Position numbers and translations under genes: made by a program. Below the pieces are notes generated by a model. It worked only from the letters and a program-made list of their open reading frames with translations, did no database searches and was not told the origin of the DNA. From Spirosoma utsteinense (GTDB lineage: Bacteria > Bacteroidota > Bacteroidia > Cytophagales > Spirosomataceae), in NCBI RefSeq assembly GCF_014282275.1, contig NZ_VFIA01000042.1, positions 1 through 43,489 of the forward strand: a DNA stretch of 43,489 nt, written 5' to 3'. Positions 1 to 9,167 of the stretch are shown here, in pieces. Within the stretch, counting starts at the first letter, position 1. Every line of letters begins with the position of its first letter.

Positions 1-93
1 TGGAGTTTCACGGTGGCTACGGCTGAAGATAAACTCAAACGATGGTATGAGCAGGTCAATCCTATGAATAAATCAGATTATTCTAATAATTAA
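1..93 (+). CDS. C-terminal end of an unidentified protein (partial)
   Basis: Frame 1 is open from the first base to a TAA at 91-93 and encodes 30 residues ending in ...YEQVNPMNKSDYSNN. The gene begins before the window, so nothing can be said about its domains. The codon use and charged, hydrophilic composition look like a real C-terminus, but such a short stretch could also be open by chance. The next gene starts 111 bases downstream on the same strand. Confidence 0.4.
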   Translation, partial: WSFTVATAEDKLKRWYEQVNPMNKSDYSNN

Positions 94-204
94 ATTGGAC
101 AAGTACTAGTCTATAAATGATCCCATTGATGAGCGTTCAACAATGCAGCTAAGTTATGGAGTACGTTGGAATTATGTGTATGTTCGGGTTCAACCTGATT
201 TACC

Positions 205-2745
205 ATGCTGAATCGTCTTGTTAGTAGTCTTAGTCTCTGCCTGGCAGCTTTGAGCTATGCCTGTTCCCAACCGACGCAAACCCTGAAAACGCCTGGTCTC
301 CAACAGCCCGTCGAGATCATCCGCGACCGTTGGGGTGTCAATCACATCTACGCCAAAAACGAGCACGATCTGTTTTTTGCTCAGGGTTATTCAGCCGCCA
401 GGGATCGGCTGTTTCAACTGGAAATCTGGCGTCGGCAGGCAACCGGCACCGTTTCAGAATTGCTGGGGCCGCAGGAAACCAAGCGGGATGTTGGCACCCG
501 GCTGTTCCGGTTTCGGGGCGACATCGATAAAGAACTGCTTCATTACCACCCGCATGGGCCGTTAATCGTTCGAGCGTTTGTGGCCGGTATCAACGCCTAC
601 ATCACCGAAATTCTGAAAACACCCGATGCACTCCCATTTGAGTTTAAGGTGCTACAGACAAAACCCGCTTTATGGACACCTGAGGTCGTTATCAGCCGTC
701 ACCAAGGTTTGTTAGGAAACGTTCGTGATGAGCTTAACTATGGGCGACTGGTCAAGCTTATTGGTGCCGGGAAGCTGCGCGAACTGCAATGGTTTCATCC
801 GGTAACGAAGCCAACTGAGCCTGATCTGACCCTGCATGTCGATGGCGACGCCTTGTTTCAACCCATTCTGGAGCTGTACGAAGCCTTCCGGTTGCCGTTG
901 AAGTTTGGCGGCCGGGCAACAAAAGCGGATGAAGACGAGGCCTGGGTCCCCGGCCCCTCCCTCACCCCCGGCCCCTCCCGCAACGGCGGACCGCCCATAG
1001 GGAGAGGGGTGAAAACCTCCGGTTTAGTTGACGTCCGGACGGCCTGCACCCCTCTCCCTATGGGCGGTCCGCCGTTGCGGGAGGGGCCGGGGGTGAGGGA
1101 CGAGTGGTTCGAGACCGAAAAACAATACGTCGGCTCCAACAACTGGATCATTTCAGGTAACAAATCGACCAGTGGTTACCCGATGCTGGCGAACGATCCG
1201 CACCGGGCCCAATCGACACCATCGCTGCGGTACTGGGTGCATCTGAACGCGCCGGGCTGGAACGTGATTGGGGCGGGTGAGCCGACACTGCCTGGGATTT
1301 CTATTGGACATAACGACTACGGTGCGTGGGGTCTTACAATTTTCGAAACCGACAATGAAGATTTGTACGTGTACGATACCAATCCGAACAACACAAACGA
1401 GTATGCCTATAGGGGTAAGGGGACGGCGAATCGCTGGGTGGCCATGAAAACGCGGACTGAACGTATTCCCATGAAAAACGGCACACTGGTCACCGCTACG
1501 TTGAAGTATACCCAGCATGGTCCCGTTGTGTTTGAAGATAAGGCCCGTCACAAAGCCTACGCCATTCGGGCGGGGTGGCTCGAACAGGGTTGCGCACCGT
1601 ATCTGGCCAGCCTGCGGATGAATCAGGCTAAAAACTGGACTGAGTTTCGGCAGGCGTGTTCGTATAGCCGGATACCCGGCGAAAATATGATCTGGGCCGA
1701 TAAAACCGGTACCATTGGCTGGCAGGCAGTAGGGCTCTCCCCGATTCGCAAAAACTACACGGGACTGGTACCGGTACCGGGCGACGGCCGGTTCGAATGG
1801 AGCGGCTACCTGCCTATTCAGCAGCTGCCCAATAAACTCAACCCCGCCGAAGGGTATGTGGTTACGGCGAACAACAACCTGACACCGGTCAACTTCCCTA
1901 ACCGAAACGCCATCGGCTGGACATGGGCCGGACCCAGCCGGGCCCACCGGATAGAGGAGGTGCTCAACGATGGTAAACGCAAAAACCTGGTGGACTTCAT
2001 GGCCCTGCAAGCCGACTATCTGTCAATCCCCGCCCGAACGCTGGTGCCGCTCTTACAAAACCTGTCGTCGCCGAACGACCGGACCGAACAGGCATTGACG
2101 TACCTGCGGAAATGGGATTATAAACTCGACCCCAGTTCGGTTCCGGCGGCTATCTACGTGGCCTGGGAAGGCCAGTTGAAGCAGGCCGTGGCCCAGTACC
2201 TGATTCCCAGGGCAGCGCTGCCGTATATGAAGACATTGCCATCGAAGCGGGTTATCGACTGGCTGGTGGTCCCCCGCCCCAGTGTGGCCGGGGCGGGGGG
2301 GCGCGACAGCCTCCTGCTTGCCTGCCTCGACCGCGCCGTGGCCGAACTGACAAACCGACTGGGCAAAGACCCTGACGACTGGTCGTATGGGCAGCGCAAG
2401 AACAAGCACATTACGATTACACATCCGCTGAGCGATCTGGTCGATCCGGCCATGCAGCAGCAGATCAATCTGGGACCGGTAGCCCGGGGTGGTTATGGCG
2501 AAACCGTGAATGCAACGGCCAACGACCTGAACCAAACCCACGGGGCCTCGTTTCGAATTCTGGTCGACACCGAAGACTGGGATAAAACGATGGGCATCAA
2601 CAGTCCAGGCCAGTCCGGCGATCCTGCCAGCCCGCACTACCGCGATCTGTTTCCGATCTGGGCCGAGAATGGGTATTTCCCGGTCTTCTTTTCAAAAGAT
2701 AAAGTGAACGAAGTCGCGGAGCAGACATCGATACTGACGCCTTGA
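205..2745 (+). CDS. Penicillin acylase family protein (S45 Ntn hydrolase), lipoprotein
   Basis: An 846-residue precursor of the penicillin/acyl-homoserine-lactone acylase family, which hydrolyses amide bonds after cutting itself into alpha and beta chains. The first 20 residues form a lipoprotein signal with lipobox LSYA-C (Cys20), so it should be anchored in the envelope. The N-terminal block IIRDRWGVNHIYAKNEHDLF followed by AQGYSAARDRLFQLE is the family hallmark. GSNNW places the nucleophile at Ser311, which becomes the beta-chain N-terminus, and the downstream WVHLNAPGWNVIGAGEP and HGP blocks also fit. Just before the cleavage site, residues about 250-299 are low-complexity Pro/Gly sequence encoded by a palindromic repeat (958-1100) that relatives are not expected to have. 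It lies where the spacer peptide of this family normally sits, so it may be tolerated or removed. The natural substrate is unknown. No clear promoter is seen upstream. Confidence 0.93.
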   Translation: MLNRLVSSLSLCLAALSYACSQPTQTLKTPGLQQPVEIIRDRWGVNHIYAKNEHDLFFAQGYSAARDRLFQLEIWRRQATGTVSELLGPQETKRDVGTRLFRFRGDIDKELLHYHPHGPLIVRAFVAGINAYITEILKTPDALPFEFKVLQTKPALWTPEVVISRHQGLLGNVRDELNYGRLVKLIGAGKLRELQWFHPVTKPTEPDLTLHVDGDALFQPILELYEAFRLPLKFGGRATKADEDEAWVPGPSLTPGPSRNGGPPIGRGVKTSGLVDVRTACTPLPMGGPPLREGPGVRDEWFETEKQYVGSNNWIISGNKSTSGYPMLANDPHRAQSTPSLRYWVHLNAPGWNVIGAGEPTLPGISIGHNDYGAWGLTIFETDNEDLYVYDTNPNNTNEYAYRGKGTANRWVAMKTRTERIPMKNGTLVTATLKYTQHGPVVFEDKARHKAYAIRAGWLEQGCAPYLASLRMNQAKNWTEFRQACSYSRIPGENMIWADKTGTIGWQAVGLSPIRKNYTGLVPVPGDGRFEWSGYLPIQQLPNKLNPAEGYVVTANNNLTPVNFPNRNAIGWTWAGPSRAHRIEEVLNDGKRKNLVDFMALQADYLSIPARTLVPLLQNLSSPNDRTEQALTYLRKWDYKLDPSSVPAAIYVAWEGQLKQAVAQYLIPRAALPYMKTLPSKRVIDWLVVPRPSVAGAGGRDSLLLACLDRAVAELTNRLGKDPDDWSYGQRKNKHITITHPLSDLVDPAMQQQINLGPVARGGYGETVNATANDLNQTHGASFRILVDTEDWDKTMGINSPGQSGDPASPHYRDLFPIWAENGYFPVFFSKDKVNEVAEQTSILTP
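958..1100 (+). repeat. 54-bp-arm perfect inverted repeat inserted in frame in a coding gene
   Basis: Left arm 958-1011 and right arm 1047-1100 are exact reverse complements over 54 bases, separated by 35 bases (1012-1046). The arms are very GC-rich and contain words such as GGGCGGTCCGCC. The element is read through in frame inside the penicillin acylase gene and adds about 48 residues. Just before the left arm (about 949-957) a short GGCCCC-type copy of part of the arm is seen. The structure resembles dispersed palindromic repeats that can settle inside genes, such as Rickettsia palindromic elements. Its family and copy number cannot be judged from one window. Confidence 0.95.
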
Positions 2746-2802
2746 CGTCGCACGGTGTTTAGCCCGTTTTTGCCACACGAACGGACTAAACACCGTGCGA
2801 CG
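2746..2802 (+). terminator. Long inverted repeat after the penicillin acylase gene
   Basis: Two 23-base arms (2746-2768 and 2780-2802) are reverse complements with one mismatch and an 11-base loop. The left arm begins directly after the TGA stop. There is no U-tract after the hairpin, so it may be a repeat element that also limits read-through rather than a classical intrinsic terminator. Confidence 0.6.
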
Positions 2803-2821
2803 GTAAGGTGATCTACATTTC

Positions 2822-2829
2822 GTACTTTT
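2822..2829 (+). promoter_or_regulatory. Probable argS promoter (-7 box)
   Basis: TACTTTTG matches the Bacteroidota -7 consensus TAnnTTTG exactly and lies 41 bases before the argS ATG at 2871. No convincing -33 element is seen at the usual spacing. Confidence 0.55.
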
Positions 2830-2870
2830 GCGCTCGCAAAACCGCCACACCAGAGCGGTTCTACTCATCC

Positions 2871-4655
2871 ATGAATATACAGGAAGAAATAAGCAGTGCC
2901 GTTCAGCAGGCCGTTGCTGCCTTGTACCAGCAGGAAATCGGAGACGTAATTTTACAACCTACCAACAAAGAATTCGAGGGGACGTATACGTTCGTAACCT
3001 TTGCGCTGACCAAAACACTGCGTCAGGCACCGGCCCAGATTGGGCAGGCTATCGGCAACTGGCTGGTCGATAATACAAGCGTAGTGCAGGCATTCAACGT
3101 GGTACAGGGATTTCTTAACCTGAGTGTCGCCGATGCGGCCTGGCGCGAAGTGCTGACCGATATGGCTACCAACCCGTCATTCGGTACACTGCCCGCAACG
3201 GGGAAATCGGTGATGGTCGAGTTCTCGTCGCCAAACACCAACAAGCCGCTCCACCTGGGTCATCTTCGCAATAACTTTCTGGGCGATTCGGTGAGCCGGA
3301 TTCTGGCGGCCAACGGCTACGATGTCATCAAGACCTGCATCGTCAATGACCGGGGTGTTCACATCTGCAAATCGATGCTGGCCTACCAGCGCTTCGGCAA
3401 TGGCGAAACACCCGAGTCGTCGGGTATGAAAGGCGACCACCTGATCGGGAAATATTACGTACTCTTCGACAAGGCATACAAAGCTGAAATCGAGACCATG
3501 GTGGCGCAGGGAACGGATAAGGAAGTTGCCGAAAAAACGGCTCCCCTGATGCAAACCGTTCAGCAGATGCTGCGGCAATGGGAGCAGGGCGATCCCGAAA
3601 TTATCGCCCTCTGGAACAAGCTTAACACCTGGGTATACGCCGGGTTCGACACTACTTACCGCAGCATCGGCGTCACCTTCGATAAAACGTATTACGAATC
3701 GCAAACCTACCTGCTTGGTAAAGAGATTATTGAAGAGGGTTTGCAGAAAGGCGTTTTCTACCGAAAAGACGACAACTCTGTCTGGATCGACCTAACCGAA
3801 GAGGGACTTGACCAAAAGCTCGTTCTCCGCTCGGATGGTACATCGGTCTACATGACGCAGGATCTGGGCACGACCGAACTGAAATACAGCGACTTCAACT
3901 GCGACCGGCAGATCTGGGTGGTAGGCAATGAGCAGGACTATCATTTTAATGTTCTCTTCGCCATCATGCGCCGGTTGGAGCGGCCGTATGCCAATGAGTT
4001 GTACCATCTGTCTTACGGAATGGTCGATTTGCCAACCGGTAAGATGAAATCCCGCGAAGGCACTGTTGTCGATGCCGACGATCTGATTCAGGAAACGACC
4101 GATGCCGCATCGGCAGCCGCCGACGATGCCGCCAAAGGTAAACTCGATGGGTTTACGGAAGCGGAGAAGACCAGCTTGTTTGAGATGCTGGGTTTAGGGG
4201 CGCTGAAATACTATCTGCTGAAGGTAGATCCGCAGAAACGGATGCAGTTCAATCCCGCCGAGTCAGTAGATCTGCACGGCAATACGGGCCCTTACATTCA
4301 GTATGTTTATGCCCGAATCCGATCTGTCGTGAGGAAGGCGGCTGAGATGGATGTGGCTATCGATGGAGCCATTGCTGCAACGGACCTCGACGATATCGAA
4401 CAGCAATTGATCTTTCTGTTAAGTCAGTTTCCACAGCGTGTTGCCGATGCCGGTCAAAACCTGGCACCGTCCTACATTGCACAGTACGCGTATGAACTGG
4501 CCAAAACATTCAACCAGTTCTATGACAAGCTGTCGATCCTGAAAGAGACCGACGCGGAGAAGCTTAATAATCGCTTAATTCTATCGAATTTAGTGGCTGA
4601 AACCATCCGTAAAGCGATGGGGTTATTGGGCATAGACGTACCCGAGAAAATGTAA
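2871..4655 (+). CDS. argS: Arginine--tRNA ligase
   Basis: Class I aminoacyl-tRNA synthetase that charges tRNA-Arg in the cytoplasm. The ATG at 2871 gives 594 residues, a normal length. The frame is open further upstream to 2808, but that extension would run through the promoter and lacks family sequence. The N-terminal Arg-tRNA domain occupies about residues 1-85. The ATP-binding HIGH-type motif is H128-L-G-H131, preceded by the typical SSPNTNKPLHLG block. The second signature is K391-M-K-S-R395 (the family usually has KMSxR). The C-terminal DALR-type anticodon domain contains HGNTGPYIQYVYARIRSV and ends at ...LLGIDVPEKM. Only 14 bases separate it from the peroxidase gene, so the two are probably co-transcribed. 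Confidence 0.97.
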   Translation: MNIQEEISSAVQQAVAALYQQEIGDVILQPTNKEFEGTYTFVTFALTKTLRQAPAQIGQAIGNWLVDNTSVVQAFNVVQGFLNLSVADAAWREVLTDMATNPSFGTLPATGKSVMVEFSSPNTNKPLHLGHLRNNFLGDSVSRILAANGYDVIKTCIVNDRGVHICKSMLAYQRFGNGETPESSGMKGDHLIGKYYVLFDKAYKAEIETMVAQGTDKEVAEKTAPLMQTVQQMLRQWEQGDPEIIALWNKLNTWVYAGFDTTYRSIGVTFDKTYYESQTYLLGKEIIEEGLQKGVFYRKDDNSVWIDLTEEGLDQKLVLRSDGTSVYMTQDLGTTELKYSDFNCDRQIWVVGNEQDYHFNVLFAIMRRLERPYANELYHLSYGMVDLPTGKMKSREGTVVDADDLIQETTDAASAAADDAAKGKLDGFTEAEKTSLFEMLGLGALKYYLLKVDPQKRMQFNPAESVDLHGNTGPYIQYVYARIRSVVRKAAEMDVAIDGAIAATDLDDIEQQLIFLLSQFPQRVADAGQNLAPSYIAQYAYELAKTFNQFYDKLSILKETDAEKLNNRLILSNLVAETIRKAMGLLGIDVPEKM

Positions 4656-4669
4656 ACGCTCCCAACCCT

Positions 4670-5290
4670 ATGAAGAAGCCAGTTGTTTTCACCTTAATTG
4701 CGGTTACGCTCGTCGTGGCCCTAACCAGTTTTATGTCGTTATCAACGATCGTTAAAGGTATTTTCAGCGATAAGAAAGATGCTGCTGCTGCGCCAGCCAA
4801 TCTGGATGCGCCTACCAAGTCGGTTTACGACTTTACCGTAAAAAGTATCGATGGTAAGCCAGTGGCACTGAGTGCTTACAAAGGCAAGAAAATTGTGATC
4901 CTGAACACGGCTTCCAAATGCGGATACACGCCACAGTATGCCGACTGGGAGAAATTCTACAAAGCGCATGGCGATAAAATTGTCGTGCTGGGCTTTCCCG
5001 CCAACAATTTTATGGGTCAGGAGCCCGGCAGCAATGAAGAGGTGGCCAGTTTCTGTCAGAAGAATTACGGCGTCACGTTTCCTCTGTTCGAGAAAGTCGA
5101 TGTCGTGGGGAATGCGCAGTCTCCGCTCTACAAATGGCTAACCACCAAGTCGCTCAACGGCTGGAACGACAAAGCGCCGACCTGGAATTTCTGCAAGTAC
5201 GTTGTCGATGAGCAGGGTAAACTGACCAATTTCTTCGCATCGGGCGTAAAACCCGACGATGCAGAGTTCAAGAAGGCAGTTGGCATTTAA
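4670..5290 (+). CDS. Glutathione peroxidase family thiol peroxidase, membrane-anchored or exported
   Basis: Thioredoxin-fold peroxidase of 206 residues that would reduce H2O2 or lipid hydroperoxides using thioredoxin-like donors or glutathione. Residues 6-27 are a hydrophobic signal anchor or signal peptide, so the enzyme should act outside the cytoplasm. The peroxidatic cysteine is C84 in ASKCGYTPQY (a cysteine-type, not selenocysteine, enzyme). The catalytic partners are Q117 in FPANNFMGQEPG and W172-N173 in APTWNFCKY. C174 and C61-type resolving positions cannot be assigned with confidence. It follows argS by 14 bases and is followed by a strong hairpin, suggesting a two-gene transcript. 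Confidence 0.92.
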   Translation: MKKPVVFTLIAVTLVVALTSFMSLSTIVKGIFSDKKDAAAAPANLDAPTKSVYDFTVKSIDGKPVALSAYKGKKIVILNTASKCGYTPQYADWEKFYKAHGDKIVVLGFPANNFMGQEPGSNEEVASFCQKNYGVTFPLFEKVDVVGNAQSPLYKWLTTKSLNGWNDKAPTWNFCKYVVDEQGKLTNFFASGVKPDDAEFKKAVGI

Positions 5291-5296
5291 CGAGTG

Positions 5297-5367
5297 AAAG
5301 AGCCAGCGAGTGAACAGGTGAGCGAAGCCCTTACTGGCCCAGTCATCTGTTCACTCGCTGGCTCTTT
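5297..5367 (+). terminator. Inverted repeat between peroxidase gene and menA
   Basis: Perfect 21-base arms (5297-5317 and 5347-5367) containing AGCCAGCGAGTGAACA, with a 29-base loop. The right arm ends in CTCTTTT, so it could terminate transcription from the peroxidase gene. It is one of several long palindromes in this window. Confidence 0.6.
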
Positions 5368-5382
5368 TGGTCATTCCCGTTT

Positions 5383-6303
5383 ATGAAATCCTGGATTGCT
5401 GCGGCCCGGCCGCGTACGTTGCCACTGGCATTGGCCAGTATTATTCTGGGCAGCCTTCTGGCGCTGGCCAACTTTCAATTTAGCTGGAAAATCATGTTGC
5501 TGGCTTCGCTGACAACGGTGTTCCTGCAAATACTTTCCAACTTCGCCAATGACTATGGCGATGCCGTTTCGGGAAAAGATACCGATCAGCGCGTGGGACC
5601 GCGCCGGGCTGTAGCCACCGGCGACATCACAAAAGAGGCCATGCTGCGGGGTATTGTCATTACAGCCGTGTTATCGCTGGTGAGCGGTGTCTGGCTGTTG
5701 GTCGAATCGTTTCGTGACGCGAGCCTTTCGGGGAGTGGGCTGGCTTCGATGCCAGTACGGTTCTGGATTTTCCTTATTCTTGGTCTGCTTAGCATTGCGG
5801 CCGCTGTTGGTTATACCAACGGCAAACGACCCTACGGCTATGCTGGTTTCGGTGATATTGCCGTGCTTATCTTTTTTGGCTGGGTGGGGGTGTTGGGGAC
5901 GTATTTTTTGCACACCCTCTCGTTCGTACCCTTGTTATTTCTACCAGCTACCAGTGTGGGTCTGTTTGCAACCGGCGTACTGAATATCAATAACATTCGT
6001 GATATCGAGACCGATACACTGACCGGTAAACGGTCCATTCCGGCTCGCCTGGGATTGCAACTGGCGATTCGCTATCACTGGGGACTGCTGATTGCCGGTA
6101 TGTTCTGTGCGCTTTCCTATTCATTTCTGACCGATGCCCCGCTGACTGGCTACGTTTATGTGCTGGCCTTTCCGTTGTTCGTACTGAATGGCCGGGTGGT
6201 CGCTACACACAAACGCCCTGTCGAGTTGAATGCACGTCTGGGCCAACTGGCGCTGTCGACGCTGTTGTTCGTCATCTTATTTGGTGTTGGTCAGGTTCTA
6301 TAA
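5383..6303 (+). CDS. menA: 1,4-dihydroxy-2-naphthoate polyprenyltransferase
   Basis: UbiA-superfamily integral membrane enzyme of 306 residues that attaches a polyprenyl chain to dihydroxynaphthoate in menaquinone synthesis. It begins with WIAAARPRTLPLALASIILG, the typical MenA N-terminus. The first aspartate-rich motif is N-D-Y-G-D in LSNFANDYGDAVSGKDTD, followed by GPRRAVATGDI. The second aspartate-rich motif is DIETDTLTGKRS. Eight to nine hydrophobic segments fill the rest. No other men genes are nearby, so menA stands alone here. A second UbiA-family gene (eboC) lies at 34.3 kb but has a different role. Confidence 0.95.
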   Translation: MKSWIAAARPRTLPLALASIILGSLLALANFQFSWKIMLLASLTTVFLQILSNFANDYGDAVSGKDTDQRVGPRRAVATGDITKEAMLRGIVITAVLSLVSGVWLLVESFRDASLSGSGLASMPVRFWIFLILGLLSIAAAVGYTNGKRPYGYAGFGDIAVLIFFGWVGVLGTYFLHTLSFVPLLFLPATSVGLFATGVLNINNIRDIETDTLTGKRSIPARLGLQLAIRYHWGLLIAGMFCALSYSFLTDAPLTGYVYVLAFPLFVLNGRVVATHKRPVELNARLGQLALSTLLFVILFGVGQVL

Positions 6304-6334
6304 CCTGACCGCTTGCTGCATCCAGGGGCGGGCG

Positions 6335-8710
6335 TTACTGTCTGACAACTTTTCGCGTAATCACCTGCTGACCAACCTGGATCGTGAGCAGGTAGGTGCC
6401 TGAACTATCGGGTAGAGGAACCGATTCCTGTACCAGTGTCGACGAGTTAAAGTTTTTTTGATAGACCAGTTTTCCCTGTGTGTCGTGCAGGCGGAGACTG
6501 GTTTCTTTATTCTGCCCCGCCGAGAGGGTCACGTAGAGAACATGTTGAGCTGGATTGGGGTAGATTTGAAGGTAGCCCCCCGCAAAAGGCTCCGTTTCGG
6601 TTGGTAGCAATACGGTAATCAGGGCTTGCCCGGTTGTTGTCCCTGCTCCACAGCCGTTCTCAAAAGAAGCAATGGAGAACGATGTGGTCTTTATTGGCTG
6701 TACCGTAAGCAGCAGGGGGCTGACTACCGCAGAAAACGCCTGCCCGCTCGATAGCGTACCCCGCCACGGCTGGTCTCCGGTAAATGTGAGGGTCAGCGGG
6801 GCCGAAAGACCCTGCTGGATAGACGCTGAGCCGGAGAGGGCGGCAGTGGGTACTGTCTTCACCACGAACGGATCGCTTGGTACCAGTTGCGCGAAGGGGA
6901 CACCGCGCGGACGAACCCGGAGCCGATAGCCCGTGCCGGCCGGCAGGGTGGCCGGCAAAACACCCGCGAGGGTAGCTAACGAACCGGACCCAATTTGTTG
7001 CTCAGCCGCGAAGTTACCCGATGCGTCAGAGAGCAGCACATCATATTGCCAGCCCGTCGCTTTCGTTGTGTTTTCGGGTGTGGCCGTCACAGGGAGTGTG
7101 CCGCCTGCACAAACGGAGGCAGACGTTCGGGCAGTAAGTACGGGTGGTGCGAGGACGTTTACCGTAAATTGATCCGTCAGGCATTGCCGGGTATCGCTGA
7201 CGGTTACTGGAAAAGCACCGGCTTTGTCTGCCACGTAGCGTATCGCCCTGCTCGTCTGGTTCCCCGAAACGCCAGCCCACTGATAATCTCTGGTTCCGGG
7301 GGAACCCTCCTGGCCCGGCCAGGAAGCAGACAGCTGGAGGGTGTCAGCATACTCGGCGGTAAGCGGCCGGGTTTTGTTGACGTTTTTCATCATTGTAAAC
7401 CGGTCCAGGACCGACCCGTCGGCCGCAAGGAACTGAGCATCCAGGCGATTATCCACCACGTCGAACAACATGGAGCCCCCCAGTGTCCCTGCTTGCCCAG
7501 ACACCATAGCAGGATGCGGATAATCGGGAGATTGTCCGCCCAGGGCACCACCCGATCCATTGACGATATACACCGTTCCCAGCCCTTTGGTCAGAACAGG
7601 GCAGGAATTAGGAGAGCCGTCGTAGCGTGCGGTCGTGTTTTCTGGAACATGCTTTTGTTTGTCGAAGGTATTGGCCAGACCGGTATGCCCCTTGAGCCGG
7701 TAGTATCGCTCATAATTATGACTATGTCCGTTGAGGACAATATCGACGCCATATCGTTCGAGAATAGGGGTCAGGTTTTCGCGGAGCAGGCGCATCGATT
7801 CTTCTGTATCGGAATTATGCCCGCCCTTACTGTAAGGTGGATGGTGAAAGAAAACAATCGTCCAGGGCATCCTGTTAGCCGCCAGATCTCGTTTCAGCCA
7901 TTGAACCTGGGTACCCGTCGTGTCGAAGAGCCGGGATCGTCCGCCTTCTTTCCCCTGCGAGTCGAGCGAGATAATATGAACGTTGCCATAGTCAGCCGAA
8001 AAGTAGGCTTGTGAGCCCGAAGCCGTACCGCCCGCTTCAGCCTTGGTTGGCATGGTAAACAGTTTGTAATAAGCTATGTCGAAATTTGTCTCGCTGTCGG
8101 CATAGTCGTGATTGCCGGGGGTAGGATAGAAAGGCGTGTTGCGCAGGGTAGGGCCGTATACATCGAACACGTATTCCTGAAACTGAGGATCGGTTCCACA
8201 GCAGTAGGCATTGTCACCGAGCCAGAGCCAGAGGTCGGCCGGGTGCGTAGCCGTAGCGTTTCGATAGGCCTGATAAACGGCTTTCTGGTTGGCTGTCCCA
8301 TTGCCAAAATCGCCGAGTACCCACATCCGAAAGGGGCGGGTATCGCCGGAAGGTAAGGCCGTTCGGAGGTAATAGTCCGGCCCCGCTATCAATTTCGTTT
8401 CGTCGTAGCCAATGGCGTAAGCGTAGCGTGTGGCAGGTTGCAGACCTGTCAGCGTCAGGCTATGATCGAGCGTGGGCTGTGCTTCGCGCTGGCTGTTGGT
8501 GAGTTGCGTTTCGGATGGCCCAAACCAGATGCGCCCTACTGTTGGTAGACTGGTTTGCCACCGAATGGTAACCGATGTGGGTGTAACTACCTGTAGGTAA
8601 GGGCCTCGTAGGCGTGTTGGTGTTTGAGCAGAGACGGAAAAACCAAAAAAGGCTCCAAACCAGAGCGATAAGTAAACAGCACGAAGCATACGGTGGGTGT
8701 TAAAACCCAT
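6335..8710 (-). CDS. Secreted purple acid phosphatase-like metallophosphoesterase with T9SS C-terminal domain
   Basis: A 791-residue exported phosphatase. A signal peptide ends near FGFSVSAQ (residues 8-29); Met8 (8689) is an alternative start. Residues about 35-117 form the fibronectin-III-like N-terminal domain of purple acid phosphatases. The catalytic domain has all the metal ligands: D134 (GDFG), D166-N167 (GDNAY), N200-H201 (GNHD), H289-H290 (HHPP) and H329/H331 (GHSHNYER). Beta-rich, Ig-like sequence follows. The last about 80 residues (GGYLQIYPNPA... to ...VITRKVVRQ) are a type A sorting domain for type IX secretion, so the protein should be delivered to the cell surface or medium, probably for phosphate scavenging. 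Only 31 bases separate its end from menA, with which it converges. Confidence 0.94.
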   Translation of the reverse strand: MGFNTHRMLRAVYLSLWFGAFFGFSVSAQTPTRLRGPYLQVVTPTSVTIRWQTSLPTVGRIWFGPSETQLTNSQREAQPTLDHSLTLTGLQPATRYAYAIGYDETKLIAGPDYYLRTALPSGDTRPFRMWVLGDFGNGTANQKAVYQAYRNATATHPADLWLWLGDNAYCCGTDPQFQEYVFDVYGPTLRNTPFYPTPGNHDYADSETNFDIAYYKLFTMPTKAEAGGTASGSQAYFSADYGNVHIISLDSQGKEGGRSRLFDTTGTQVQWLKRDLAANRMPWTIVFFHHPPYSKGGHNSDTEESMRLLRENLTPILERYGVDIVLNGHSHNYERYYRLKGHTGLANTFDKQKHVPENTTARYDGSPNSCPVLTKGLGTVYIVNGSGGALGGQSPDYPHPAMVSGQAGTLGGSMLFDVVDNRLDAQFLAADGSVLDRFTMMKNVNKTRPLTAEYADTLQLSASWPGQEGSPGTRDYQWAGVSGNQTSRAIRYVADKAGAFPVTVSDTRQCLTDQFTVNVLAPPVLTARTSASVCAGGTLPVTATPENTTKATGWQYDVLLSDASGNFAAEQQIGSGSLATLAGVLPATLPAGTGYRLRVRPRGVPFAQLVPSDPFVVKTVPTAALSGSASIQQGLSAPLTLTFTGDQPWRGTLSSGQAFSAVVSPLLLTVQPIKTTSFSIASFENGCGAGTTTGQALITVLLPTETEPFAGGYLQIYPNPAQHVLYVTLSAGQNKETSLRLHDTQGKLVYQKNFNSSTLVQESVPLPDSSGTYLLTIQVGQQVITRKVVRQ

Positions 8711-8762
8711 AAAGTAAGCCCAGCGTGCTGAGTATTCCTACGCCGGGTTTACCGGATTCGGC

Positions 8763-9167
8763 TTACCGGGAAACAGTGGTCAGCGCCTGGTGCATCCTGA
8801 GCAGTTGACGTACGGGCCAGTCCGATTGATTATACAACTCCAGCTGGGTGGTTTTGATGAGCATCATGCGCTCTGCCTTGCGTCGCTCATCGTTGGGTGC
8901 CGTTTTCAATTGACCGGGTAATGCGTGGAGTGCCTGGTTAAGCTGGACACAAGCCGTTACGGGCAGCGCAAAATGAGTTGCCAGCCGTTCTACATCTGAT
9001 AATTTCCATAGGTCGGGTTTAGCCCGGCGGTTGCGGATGGCGTTACCGCTGACCCCAAGGGCCATGCCCAGTTGCTCGTCATTGAGCGAACATTCACGTA
9101 ACCGCCACATGATGGCCTGGTAATTATTAGCGAATGAGTGGAGGGAGTTTCGTAGCGAATCAATCAA
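8763..9167 (-). CDS. Small helix-turn-helix protein
   Basis: A 134-residue soluble protein. Residues about 28-50 (SLNDEQLGMALGVSGNAIRNRR) look like a Cro/C1-type helix-turn-helix, followed by a region with DVERLATHFALPV that resembles the rest of an XRE-type fold. The C-terminal half is helical and charged, with no recognised domain. It sits 52 bases upstream of the phosphatase gene on the same strand and could share its transcript or regulate it, but there is no direct evidence for either. Confidence 0.6.
   Translation of the reverse strand: MIDSLRNSLHSFANNYQAIMWRLRECSLNDEQLGMALGVSGNAIRNRRAKPDLWKLSDVERLATHFALPVTACVQLNQALHALPGQLKTAPNDERRKAERMMLIKTTQLELYNQSDWPVRQLLRMHQALTTVSR

Noticed and set aside
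205..2745. Beta-lactam resistance gene
   Set aside because: The S45 acylase family acts on amide bonds of many compounds, and nothing in the sequence indicates penicillin as substrate or a role in resistance.
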